Assembly: GCA_946616365.1 (NCBI GenBank)
Contig: CAMOIX010000001.1
Span: forward strand, 105,384 to 169,383
Length of the DNA stretch: 64,000 bases
Reading direction: 5' to 3'
DNA from: AC2028 sp002373595
Lineage (GTDB): Bacteria > Bacillota > Clostridia > Lachnospirales > Lachnospiraceae
The notes under the pieces are model-generated. The model had not been told where the DNA came from and did not search any database. It saw only the letters and a program-made list of their open reading frames with translations. Below, in pieces: positions 42,749 to 50,953 of this stretch. The translations under genes were made by a program, and so were the position numbers. The number at the start of each line of letters is the position of its first letter. Position 1 is the first letter of the stretch.

Positions 42749-43315
42749 TTATTTCTCCTTATAAAACTCATAGGTCTCTCTGGTTGTCGGCTCTATCTCA
42801 AAACTCTCATTTTCGAGAAAACCTATGGTATCTTCCAGTATGTACAATATAGCTTTGTCCAGGTCTATGAATGCTTCTTTACGGATAAGGTCAAGGCGGG
42901 GAGCTTCCTGTCTGCCGGGTTCGATATAGTCTGCGGTAAAACAGATCTTCTCGAGGAGGGACATATTGGGACGGCCTGTAGTGTGATATCGTATGGCATC
43001 AAGGATCTCCTCATCATCACAGTCGTAAGTATCCTTCGCGACCTGAGCTCCTGCTTTGGCATGGAGGAGTCTTACGGGATTGCCTTTTTCAACTTTACTG
43101 ACAGGAAGGCCTTTCTTCTCACAATACTTAAGAATTTCCTTGTCATCCATATATCTTGCACAATCGTGAAGAAGTCCGGCAAGTCTTGCTTTATCGATAT
43201 CAGCATCGTATCTCATAGCCAGCGCTGCGCAAGTAAACTCTACACCGAGGGTATGCTCGTAGCGTTTTGGTTTAAGTGTATCTTCAAGTTGTTTTCTGAT
43301 CTTATCTATTCTCAT
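42749..43315 (-). CDS. yqeK: YqeK, HD-domain Ap4A hydrolase
   Basis: YqeK-family proteins hydrolyse diadenosine tetraphosphate symmetrically to ADP. The 188-aa protein has the HD metal site: YEHTLGVEFTCAALA, AGLLHDCARY (the HD pair), LLHAKAGAQVA and IRYHTTGRPNMS, with DYIEPGR near the end. It usually follows nadD, which is missing here; its upstream neighbour is FecR paralogue 2. It is coupled to rsfS. Confidence 0.9.
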   Translation of the reverse strand: MRIDKIRKQLEDTLKPKRYEHTLGVEFTCAALAMRYDADIDKARLAGLLHDCARYMDDKEILKYCEKKGLPVSKVEKGNPVRLLHAKAGAQVAKDTYDCDDEEILDAIRYHTTGRPNMSLLEKICFTADYIEPGRQEAPRLDLIRKEAFIDLDKAILYILEDTIGFLENESFEIEPTTRETYEFYKEK

Positions 43316-43322
43316 ATTCAGA

Positions 43323-44663
43323 TTAATTCATATTATAGACAAATCCATCCGGGATATATCTCGATCCTACAAGCTGATCATCAATTCCGGTATAACTGAT
43401 ACAAGAATCATTTACATAATAGTCAACTGCACAGTAATCCAAATTAGAAGATGACTCTATAACAACCATTTTAGCTGATCCGGGCGTAGATATCCAAACC
43501 GAATAATTCATAAGTCCGCTGGGCATTTTCTCGTGGGCAAACATTACATCGTCAGGCAGGGCAACTTGACATAATACAAGTTTCTGTCCAACCGAACCGT
43601 CGGATGAGTTTTTCTCTTCATAAGCGTATACGATGATATCATCCTTCTTGAGATTGTCTATATCATTCCCGCCAAGAAGATATAATCCACCGTTCTGTTC
43701 TATACCGGGAATATCTGTTGTGTTTACATCAAATATTTTATATGACTCAAGTGCATCAAAAAATCCGGGATTAAATTTATATACATTACCGTCAACGCTC
43801 ATAAAGTAATTCTTTATAAAGCAGGCATCGTCGTTGTTAAAGAGTTCGAGAACTGAAGGGTATATTTCGCTCTGAACAAAAGATCCAAAAACCTGCCTGT
43901 CACCATCTCCGGCATCGGCAACCTGATTGTCATTACCGGCATCTCCGGATTCATCGGAAGGATCACTCCTTAGATCATCCCATCCTGTTGCAGCATATAC
44001 TCTGGCGAGAAGCTCTCCGTCTTCATAAAGGCGTGACTTTGCAAATTCAGGAAGATCACCGCCCATTATCTCCTCTTTCTCCATGAGAAGAGTGACTTCA
44101 TCTCCGTCGGTAACTACAGTAACTGTTAGTTTTTCTCCTGCATTAACGTCAATATCTTCTCTCTCACCGTTAAGAGGATTGATACCGGTAACAGTTACTT
44201 TACCGTCTGTAATGATAAGGGTCTCGACACCTGAATCGCCTGCGGAGACATACCCCGAAGTACCTCTGATACCTACGACCATTGTCGATGTGCTTATTAT
44301 GAATGATTCATCGTCCGCAAGATGCTCTTTTACATTAAAGAATATATTACCTTCAGTAAGATTAAGAGCCAGTTTCTTACCTTCCTGAGTAAACTCTGCA
44401 CTGCTGGATTCATCGAGCGTAACTATCTTAACATCATCAAGACTGATAGATGCCAGACTTAAATCTCCCGTGCTGAGTTTATTTCCGTTTAAAATCTTCT
44501 GATCGATCTTCGGTTCAGCCTGTTTGCCATTATTCTCAAGCGAGACAACACCCTCGACCTTAATGACTTTCATGGTCGTGGCACTGACTTTCCCGCATCC
44601 CGTTAATGAGATAATCAGTAGCAATATTAATGATAAAAGACAATATTTTCCCTTTATTTGCAT
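43323..44663 (-). CDS. FecR-domain lipoprotein, paralogue 2
   Basis: A signal peptide with lipobox LTGC (about residues 20-23) precedes a FecR-like domain (~28-205) that is nearly identical to the gene at 40569 (VEGVVSLENNGKQAEPKID, VVGIRGTSGYVSAGDSGVE, GINPLNGEREDIDVNAGEK). After an acidic linker the C-terminal ~180 residues differ from paralogue 1. The shared half and unshared half suggest duplication with diversification of the exposed domain. Its end lies 7 bases before the yqeK start, so it may be cotranscribed with yqeK-rsfS-yhbY. Confidence 0.8.
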   Translation of the reverse strand: MQIKGKYCLLSLILLLIISLTGCGKVSATTMKVIKVEGVVSLENNGKQAEPKIDQKILNGNKLSTGDLSLASISLDDVKIVTLDESSSAEFTQEGKKLALNLTEGNIFFNVKEHLADDESFIISTSTMVVGIRGTSGYVSAGDSGVETLIITDGKVTVTGINPLNGEREDIDVNAGEKLTVTVVTDGDEVTLLMEKEEIMGGDLPEFAKSRLYEDGELLARVYAATGWDDLRSDPSDESGDAGNDNQVADAGDGDRQVFGSFVQSEIYPSVLELFNNDDACFIKNYFMSVDGNVYKFNPGFFDALESYKIFDVNTTDIPGIEQNGGLYLLGGNDIDNLKKDDIIVYAYEEKNSSDGSVGQKLVLCQVALPDDVMFAHEKMPSGLMNYSVWISTPGSAKMVVIESSSNLDYCAVDYYVNDSCISYTGIDDQLVGSRYIPDGFVYNMN

Positions 44664-44690
44664 GGTTCCTCTAAATTTTTGCTATTTGCA

Positions 44691-44885
44691 GCTGATTCAA
44701 ATTGATATGTTTTTTCTGAGGAATCACTGAGAGCCCTTAGCAGAGCCAAGACATGTCCCGAGTTTCTTGGGCTCAGTAGAAAATGGGCTCACTCTTGAGC
44801 ACATTTTCGCTGAGACTTAGAAACTCGTGGAAGGCTTGGCGGAGCGCTTCGAAGCCGAAGAAAAAATCATATCAATCGGATCAGC
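44691..44885. repeat. 195-bp nested palindrome between obg and FecR paralogue 2
   Basis: Outer arms GCTGAT/ATCAGC and ATTGATATG-TTTTTTCT/AG-AAAAAATCATATCAAT enclose further complementary pairs: GCCAAG/CTTGGC, CGAGTTTCT/AGAAACTCG and GAAAATG/CATTTTC around a GCTCA-CTCT-TGAGC hairpin. No ORF lies inside. Size and layout resemble copies A-C, but the sequence is unrelated. Confidence 0.8.
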
Positions 44886-44916
44886 GTCACTTAGTCACTT
44901 AGTCACTTAGTCACTT
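44886..44916. repeat. Tandem 8-bp repeat at the obg stop codon
   Basis: TCACTTAG is repeated four times (the last ends TCACTTAA) from the right end of the 195-bp palindrome up to and into the obg stop codon. On the coding strand it reads TAAGTGAC in tandem, so stop triplets recur in several frames. Confidence 0.8.
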
Positions 44917-46213
44917 AATAATTATAATATTCAAAGTAATGTCCGTAGAGCCTTACTGTGTCGCCTTCCTTGATACCAAGCTCCTCAAGCCTCTCGTATA
45001 TTCCGTTCTCCTTCATGAAATTCCCGAAGAACACAAATCCCTTCTCAGACTCTAAGTTAGTATAACCCAGCATCTTCTCGATCTTGGGTCCTTCAACGAC
45101 ATACTCATCCTCTTCATCATCATAATATACGATGAAAGGATCATCACCTATAGCAAGCTCTACAGCAGGATCGTATTCACTCTCAAATACAGTAACTTCC
45201 TGTGAAGTCTCAGCCAGCATATCCTTTACTGCATAGAGAAGCTTATCAACACCTTCACCTGTGGCTGCAGATATAGGAAATACCATGATACCCTTCGGCT
45301 CGAATTCTTTCCTGATCTCTTCTATAGGATCACCTTCCGTCCAGGTGCAAAGGTCGATTATATCAATCTTATTGGCTGCAATGACCTGAGGTCTGTTCTC
45401 GAGTCCCGCATTATATGCCTGGAGTTCTTTATTTATTGCATAATAATCCTCGATAGGATTCCTGCCTTCAGATCCCGATGCATCAAGCATATGTATGATG
45501 ACCTTGGTACGCTCGATATGTCTTAAGAACTCATGTCCTAAGCCCACACCTTCAGATGCGCCCTCTATAAGTCCCGGAATATCGGCTACTACGAATCCGC
45601 CGTCATCGAGATCTACAACGCCAAGGTTCGGCGCAAGCGTAGTGAAATGATAATTTGCTACTTTAGGTCTCGCATTGGTCGTGCGGGTAAGGAAGCTTGA
45701 CTTTCCTACATTAGGGAAGCCTACAAGTCCTACATCGGCAATAACCTTAAGCTCTAAGAGAACCTCGAGTTCAAGTGCCTTCTGACCGGGCTGAGCATAT
45801 TTCGGAGCCTGCATGGTACTCGTCGCATAGTGCTGGTTACCGTTACCGCCCTTACCGCCCTTGAGGAGCGTGAATTTGCGGCAATCTCCGGACATATCTA
45901 CGATCACCTTGCCTGATGCAGCCTCTCTTACAACGGTTCCCTCGGGAACTTTCAGCGTAATATCGTTTCCGTCCTTGCCGCGGCAGTTCTTCTTACCGCC
46001 ATCTTCGCCGTTGCCTGCTTTATATTTGCGGATATTTCGAAAATCGGTAAGCGTATTAAGCCCTTCGTCGACTTCGAGGATGACATCACCGCCTCTTCCT
46101 CCGTCGCCGCCGTCCGGGCCACCGTTTGTTACATATTTCTCCCTGCGGAATGAGACATGCCCGTCGCCGCCTTTTCCGCTGGAAACATAGATTTTCGCTC
46201 TGTCAGCAAACAT
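44915..46213 (-). CDS. obg: Obg GTPase
   Basis: Obg is an essential ribosome-assembly and stress GTPase. The 432-aa protein has the glycine-rich Obg fold (residues 1-157, with GGDGHVSFRREKY, GGPDGGDGGRGGDV, GGKGGNGNQHYATS), the G domain (G1 GFPNVGKSS, switch VVDLDDGGFVVADIPGLIEGA, G4 ANKID) and a C-terminal OCT domain (VVEGPKIEKM, YGHYFEYYNY). It lies downstream of rpmA in the usual Firmicute order rplU-prp-rpmA-obg, 67 bases after rpmA. Confidence 0.97.
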   Translation of the reverse strand: MFADRAKIYVSSGKGGDGHVSFRREKYVTNGGPDGGDGGRGGDVILEVDEGLNTLTDFRNIRKYKAGNGEDGGKKNCRGKDGNDITLKVPEGTVVREAASGKVIVDMSGDCRKFTLLKGGKGGNGNQHYATSTMQAPKYAQPGQKALELEVLLELKVIADVGLVGFPNVGKSSFLTRTTNARPKVANYHFTTLAPNLGVVDLDDGGFVVADIPGLIEGASEGVGLGHEFLRHIERTKVIIHMLDASGSEGRNPIEDYYAINKELQAYNAGLENRPQVIAANKIDIIDLCTWTEGDPIEEIRKEFEPKGIMVFPISAATGEGVDKLLYAVKDMLAETSQEVTVFESEYDPAVELAIGDDPFIVYYDDEEDEYVVEGPKIEKMLGYTNLESEKGFVFFGNFMKENGIYERLEELGIKEGDTVRLYGHYFEYYNY

Positions 46214-46280
46214 AAAACCATACCTTCGATAAAAAACACAAAAAGGGACCCCGCGAACGGAGTCCCCTTTTTAACACCTA

Positions 46281-46562
46281 TTACTTCTCTTCTACAGGGT
46301 AAACGGAAGCCTGCTTGCGGTCTCTACCCTTACGCTCGAAACGGAGAACTCCGTCTACAAGTGCGAAAAGAGTGTCATCGCCGCCTCTTCCGACATTAAC
46401 TCCGGGATGAATCTTGGTGCCGCGCTGTCTGTAAAGGATATTTCCTGCCTTTACGAACTGACCGTCCGCACGCTTGGCGCCAAGGCGCTTTGACTCGGAA
46501 TCACGGCCGTTCTTGGTGGAACCTACTCCCTTTTTATGCGCGAAGAATTGAAGATTGAACAT
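46281..46562 (-). CDS. rpmA: 50S ribosomal protein L27 (precursor)
   Basis: L27 reaches the peptidyl-transferase centre with its N-terminus. The 93-aa precursor begins MFNLQFFAHKKGVGSTKNGR: the MFNLQFF leader must be removed before AHKKG by the Prp protease encoded next door, a Firmicute trait. The rest (GNILYRQRGTKIHPGVNVGRGGDDTLFAL) is standard L27. Confidence 0.97.
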   Translation of the reverse strand: MFNLQFFAHKKGVGSTKNGRDSESKRLGAKRADGQFVKAGNILYRQRGTKIHPGVNVGRGGDDTLFALVDGVLRFERKGRDRKQASVYPVEEK

Positions 46563-46574
46563 CTCTATATCCTC

Positions 46575-46922
46575 CTATCTCTCCGAAACTGTTAAATACT
46601 TTTCTCCATACTGATCCGATAATTCATTTACCGAATTCCGGAAGGCTGCTATAAGTGCATCTCCCTCCGCAGTATGTTCGCCTTTCCTGATACATCTGTA
46701 AAAGCCTGTCTTTTCGTTTTCAGAAGTCTCTATATCTTCCTCGCAGACATCCTTGAGATTGCCCGCTGTATGAAAGACCAGTGTGGAGACCGCACAGCAT
46801 ACAAGATCATATTCCCTCACGCCGCGCTTCTTGAAAAGTGATTTATGAGCATATCCCGCGTGGCCAAATACATCGAACCCGCTGATACCGTCTCCGTCTT
46901 TTTCAAATGTAACAGTGATCAT
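46575..46922 (-). CDS. prp: Prp (YsxB) ribosomal-processing cysteine protease
   Basis: Prp cleaves the N-terminal leader of L27. The 115-aa protein has the catalytic His in GHAGYA (His21) and Cys in DLVCCAVS (Cys42), with a second Cys directly after it. It sits between rplU and rpmA, its normal place, and is transcribed with them. The leader sequence in the adjacent rpmA confirms the substrate. Confidence 0.93.
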   Translation of the reverse strand: MITVTFEKDGDGISGFDVFGHAGYAHKSLFKKRGVREYDLVCCAVSTLVFHTAGNLKDVCEEDIETSENEKTGFYRCIRKGEHTAEGDALIAAFRNSVNELSDQYGEKYLTVSER

Positions 46923-46930
46923 TACCTGAC

Positions 46931-47236
46931 TTAAGCCTCGATCTTGTCGATCTTAACCTTGGTAAAGGGCTGTCTGTGGCCGTTCTTCTTGTGGAATCCG
47001 GTCTTCGGCTTGTACTTATATACAACTACCTTGCGGCTTCTTCCCTGAGAAAGAACAGTTGCATTAACCTTAGCCGATGCACAATCCTTACCAACCTTGA
47101 GAGAATCTCCGCCTACAGCAATGACATTGTCGAAAGTAACCTGCTTACCTTCCTCAACATCGAGCTTCTCGACACTGATCTCGTCTCCCTCGGATACGCG
47201 GTACTGCTTACCGCCTGTTACGATGATTGCGTACAT
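46931..47236 (-). CDS. rplU: 50S ribosomal protein L21
   Basis: L21 binds 23S rRNA near the 50S surface. The 101-aa protein has YAIIVTGGKQYRVSEGD at the start and the C-terminal RNA-binding tail KTGFHKKNGHRQPFTKVKI. ATG 47236 lies behind AAGGAGG; an upstream in-frame start at 47257 would add MKRRYLL across the ribosome site and is rejected. It is the first gene of the rplU-prp-rpmA-obg set. Confidence 0.96.
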   Translation of the reverse strand: MYAIIVTGGKQYRVSEGDEISVEKLDVEEGKQVTFDNVIAVGGDSLKVGKDCASAKVNATVLSQGRSRKVVVYKYKPKTGFHKKNGHRQPFTKVKIDKIEA

Positions 47237-47242
47237 CAATAG

Positions 47243-47350
47243 GTACCTCCTTTTCATGAACCATCATGAGTATGCATCATGGTCCTATTTTTTCGCTATT
47301 GCCGGCGGGCAGGCGCCACTTTAAAGCCGGACACTATGCGGCATACTTGA
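47243..47350 (-). promoter_or_regulatory. Ribosomal protein L21 leader candidate
   Basis: Upstream of rplU, on the minus strand, CCGGC/GCCGG encloses a GGCGCC-containing loop, and CCATGATG-CATACT-CATGATGG forms a second hairpin just before the ribosome site. L21 leaders regulating rplU are known in Firmicutes. The match is by position and general shape only, with no covariance-model score. Confidence 0.45.
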
Positions 47351-47377
47351 ATATATTAACAAACCACCCCTGAAAAG

Positions 47378-49246
47378 TCAACAATTATTATCTTTTGACA
47401 GTATAATACCCAAAATCAGCGGAAATAGTGCTGCTATAGGGTAAATATACCTCCACTGTACTACCGGGCCCAACATGACAGTCAAGAGGTACAACATCGG
47501 AAATAACAGGGCCATGACTCTGTTCTTCTTCTTGTAAAGCAGGAACAAAGTAATGGATAAGATCATAAACCATACATAAAAAGCCGGTCGAAACAGGATC
47601 GAAACAATGGGCCAATTATAGAATTCATTTCCGCAACAGATCCTGTCAAGCATTCGCTCTAGTCCCGGAAGAAATGAAGTATGGGGGATCCCTCCCGGAA
47701 TAACTGCGGATTCACTTGCGTAGTTGGTAGATAAAGCTCCCTTTTTGTATTCTGCGCTTCTTCCGAATACTTCACACCAGGTCTGATCATCAAAGAACAG
47801 ATATCCTGCATTTGTAAGCAAAAAAGAATCTATATATTCGTTAGGATATCGCAATCCAAGCTTTATCCAATCAGCAAAGATCTCTTTTTTCCTGCCGGCC
47901 CAGTATTCATCATCAATATTCCACCTGACACCATCACCTATGGATGGTCCGTAGTTTTTCCATAAACCGTTTGGAATGATGGATTCCAATAATTCACGAG
48001 AACTATCGTCCATTTCATCAGCATGCAGATAACCCACTCTCCCGACGCTTTGAGTAATCGCATTATATTTCTCAAGATCTACCCCTTTTAAGGAAGTACC
48101 TATCCATGAGGCGATATTGGATGAACAGTAAAAAGATACCGATAAAACAGCTAACGAAAGAATAATCCTATAAGAAATCTTATGTTTGCGATTACCCAGA
48201 GGAATCCAAAATAAGAAAAATACGGAAAGCGCATATATAGCATTATATCTGAATAAAGACATCACAACAGCGGTGACGGTAAGGATAAACACATTTAATA
48301 TGTTTCTTTTTTTTGCAGAATCATCAAATAATTCCAATTCAAGAAACTTCGAAACAAAGAATACGAAAGAAGCAGTAAATATACCGTCTTTTGTAGCTTC
48401 CACACTCATTACCGAAAACAAGGGATGTATGGACAATAACGCTATCCCGCAGAAATAGAGCCACTTTTCTTTCGAAATACGATACACATTTAAAAGCATA
48501 TATCCGAAAGAAGCAGAGATTAACAAAATCTGAAACAATGTATATAATGCCATGCCGATAACAAGGGAACCGGCCGCATTTCCTATCTTGAAGAAAAGCC
48601 AGTAAAGCCATGTATGTGCCAAAGGCTGATAAGGCCAGAAAAATGCCAAACCTTGAATCGCCTCCTGCGACTGACGGTGGAAATCATGCGCCATGATCGC
48701 CGGATAATACGCGAGAAATACAGGAATATACATCAAAAATATTATTCCTGATGAAATAAAGAATAATTTAGAAGGACTATCCCATATTGATCTCTTACTT
48801 AATTCATCGGATTTAAGATCTCTGCCGGAAAGTGAATCAGTCTTCTTATCAACAAATAACAATAATCGAAAAAAATACGGAAAGTTAAAGCAGGCAAGTG
48901 ATCCGGAAATCAAAAGAATAAATAATTTACCCTTAACACCGCCGGCGGTCATCTGATCGGATTTAAGCTGCGCTCCCATCACACAAAAAACTGAGAAAAC
49001 ATACGAAAAAACGCATGAGTAAACAGATATTTTCCTAAAATTCGGGGCTGAAATACTGCTGTCATATACTTTAAAGGTACCGATCATATAGAATAAATGT
49101 GCTGCAAGCAAAAAAGTGATCAAAACAGAATAAGCGGGGCTTCCAAAGAACTCTTTGTAAAATACATAAGAAAACCCGGCAATACTTAGTATAAACAGGA
49201 TTGCAACGATCACATATTTTTTATTGTTTTTCAATTTCTCAATCAT
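47378..49246 (-). CDS. Polytopic membrane protein (DUF6020/GT-C-like)
   Basis: The 622-aa protein has about thirteen transmembrane helices. A conserved-looking segment after a helix (YYPAIMAHDFHRQSQEAIQG, then YQPLAHTWLYWLF) places Asp and His residues outside, and a later exposed loop (SVEATKDGIFTASF) also fits membrane glycan transferases such as DUF6020. The substrate is unknown. ATG 49246 has GGGGAG upstream and overlaps the previous gene's stop (TAATG); the in-frame ATG at 49270 is rejected. It is the last of four coupled genes. Confidence 0.6.
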   Translation of the reverse strand: MIEKLKNNKKYVIVAILFILSIAGFSYVFYKEFFGSPAYSVLITFLLAAHLFYMIGTFKVYDSSISAPNFRKISVYSCVFSYVFSVFCVMGAQLKSDQMTAGGVKGKLFILLISGSLACFNFPYFFRLLLFVDKKTDSLSGRDLKSDELSKRSIWDSPSKLFFISSGIIFLMYIPVFLAYYPAIMAHDFHRQSQEAIQGLAFFWPYQPLAHTWLYWLFFKIGNAAGSLVIGMALYTLFQILLISASFGYMLLNVYRISKEKWLYFCGIALLSIHPLFSVMSVEATKDGIFTASFVFFVSKFLELELFDDSAKKRNILNVFILTVTAVVMSLFRYNAIYALSVFFLFWIPLGNRKHKISYRIILSLAVLSVSFYCSSNIASWIGTSLKGVDLEKYNAITQSVGRVGYLHADEMDDSSRELLESIIPNGLWKNYGPSIGDGVRWNIDDEYWAGRKKEIFADWIKLGLRYPNEYIDSFLLTNAGYLFFDDQTWCEVFGRSAEYKKGALSTNYASESAVIPGGIPHTSFLPGLERMLDRICCGNEFYNWPIVSILFRPAFYVWFMILSITLFLLYKKKNRVMALLFPMLYLLTVMLGPVVQWRYIYPIAALFPLILGIILSKDNNC

Positions 49247-50952
49247 TATTGCTCCCCATTTATACAGCATTTACTGATAAAGCCCAAAAACAGCGAAATT
49301 CCGATAATGTCATATATAAGAATGAGCGGCACGACGCCTATACTGTACATCTTCTCTGCCAGGATATTGATGCCGTCAAACTGTGTGCAGAAAAGCTGTA
49401 TCATAAAGCTGTAAACATACGAAATACCAAGCATTCCGAGGGCCGTAAGGGATAATATGACGCCCTTTGCATCCCTCTTTTTGCCAAATACGGTCAATAT
49501 AACCCCTATAAACGCTATGACCATGACAATAGGGCTTATTATACGCCATATGGCAAATATCAGGCTGACAAAGGGCTTGACGAGCTTAACCTCAAACTGT
49601 CTTGCACCTATCTCCGACCGGTCTCTAAGCGGTATCAGATACCAGTTGGCTATAATGCTGGCAGGGCCGTCTATCTCAAGCTCTTCGCTGGTAAGTACTA
49701 CTCCTCCGAATTCATATTCCTTCAGAAGTACATGATATCCGTAGGATCTGAAAGCATTTACGGCCGCCTCTCCTATCTCACGTCCGGTTTTGGGGCCTAT
49801 TGATGATACAATGGATATGCGATCCGAGCATTTCTTAAGTCTGCCGTCCTTAAAAGCCGCTTTGAGTTCGGAATTTACCTGTGCGAAGAAGGCTTCCTTT
49901 TCCTTGATGCTCGAGCACACACCGCTGTCATATATGGCATCCTGGAGCGTCCAGGTGAGGAAATCTCCGTGAAGGGGATGTTCGTCAATATTTCCCTCCA
50001 CCCAGAATGAAGTATAAATAGCATCCTTAAGCTCGGGATGAGCTTTAAGAGTATCAGATACTTCAAAAGCCTGCTCTATGGCATCCTTGGGAGCCCATAT
50101 TTCATTAGTCCTGTCGGGGGAATCGATCTTGTATATATACTCAACAAACTTTCCGGATTCGCCGGATGAGCGCACATTGGTCTCAAATACACCGAAATAC
50201 TTATAATTTATGCCTTTATAGGCTACGGTCACCAGGATAAAGACAACAAAAGGAATAACAGCGATCACAAAAGCGCGCAGTAAAGAGTCCTTATGGGTAA
50301 CGATGCAGGATATGATCCAGAATACAGCAAACATAAGAAGAACCGGAATGAGCCATATTCCGTCCTCTTTGACATAATAAGTAAATGAAAAGACAAACGC
50401 TGTGAATACGGATAGCGTGATAATGCTCTTTTTCTTTGGATCCTTAAATATCAAAAGCAAAATGATGAAAAGAAGCTCAAATACCATGAGATACATGGGT
50501 CCGAGGATTCCTGCGCGGTAAAGCCTGGTCCCGCAGAACATATCAAATGCGCAGGGCGTAAAGAGTGTAAATATGTATGCTGCGAAAGGTACTGCAGATC
50601 CGGCTTTGACATTTCTCGCATTGAGGATATTTACGCAGATAAAGGCCATAAGCAGCGCGCAAGCCACCCAAATGAGGGATATTACAGCCGGATATGATAT
50701 TCCGGAAGCATTTACAAGCTGTAAAAAGAGCGGCATTCCGAGTTCTTTATGCATGCAAAACGAAGGGTCCGCACCCCTGAAATAATTGGGAAATGCGGAA
50801 TACAGGATCATGAGCGCATCATCCGCACCCTGCTCACCCGGAAACCAGACGCCCAGCATCTGCCCTATCCAGAGCCTGAAAAGGGCTGCAATGCCGTAAA
50901 CTAAGCCCCATCTTATCTGCTTTTTTGTTAAAGTAACCGTATCTTTTATCAT
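49246..50952 (-). CDS. Polytopic membrane protein, probable envelope glycan enzyme
   Basis: About ten transmembrane helices flank a large exterior domain (~270-455) in this 568-aa protein. The early loop PGEQGADDALMILYSAFPNYF has paired aspartates in a position typical of GT-C glycosyltransferases. No family is recognised with certainty. The gene overlaps its downstream neighbour by one base and starts 1 base after its upstream neighbour's stop, so the products are likely made together and probably act in one envelope polysaccharide or teichoic-acid-like pathway (inference). Confidence 0.55.
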   Translation of the reverse strand: MIKDTVTLTKKQIRWGLVYGIAALFRLWIGQMLGVWFPGEQGADDALMILYSAFPNYFRGADPSFCMHKELGMPLFLQLVNASGISYPAVISLIWVACALLMAFICVNILNARNVKAGSAVPFAAYIFTLFTPCAFDMFCGTRLYRAGILGPMYLMVFELLFIILLLIFKDPKKKSIITLSVFTAFVFSFTYYVKEDGIWLIPVLLMFAVFWIISCIVTHKDSLLRAFVIAVIPFVVFILVTVAYKGINYKYFGVFETNVRSSGESGKFVEYIYKIDSPDRTNEIWAPKDAIEQAFEVSDTLKAHPELKDAIYTSFWVEGNIDEHPLHGDFLTWTLQDAIYDSGVCSSIKEKEAFFAQVNSELKAAFKDGRLKKCSDRISIVSSIGPKTGREIGEAAVNAFRSYGYHVLLKEYEFGGVVLTSEELEIDGPASIIANWYLIPLRDRSEIGARQFEVKLVKPFVSLIFAIWRIISPIVMVIAFIGVILTVFGKKRDAKGVILSLTALGMLGISYVYSFMIQLFCTQFDGINILAEKMYSIGVVPLILIYDIIGISLFLGFISKCCINGEQ

Positions 50953-50953
50953 A

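Noticed and set aside
42349..43399. Plus-strand ORFs across rsfS and yqeK
   Set aside because: They lie antisense to well-supported genes and have no family resemblance or ribosome site.
44886..44916. CRISPR-like tandem repeat
   Set aside because: Octamers are contiguous, without spacers, and no cas genes are present.
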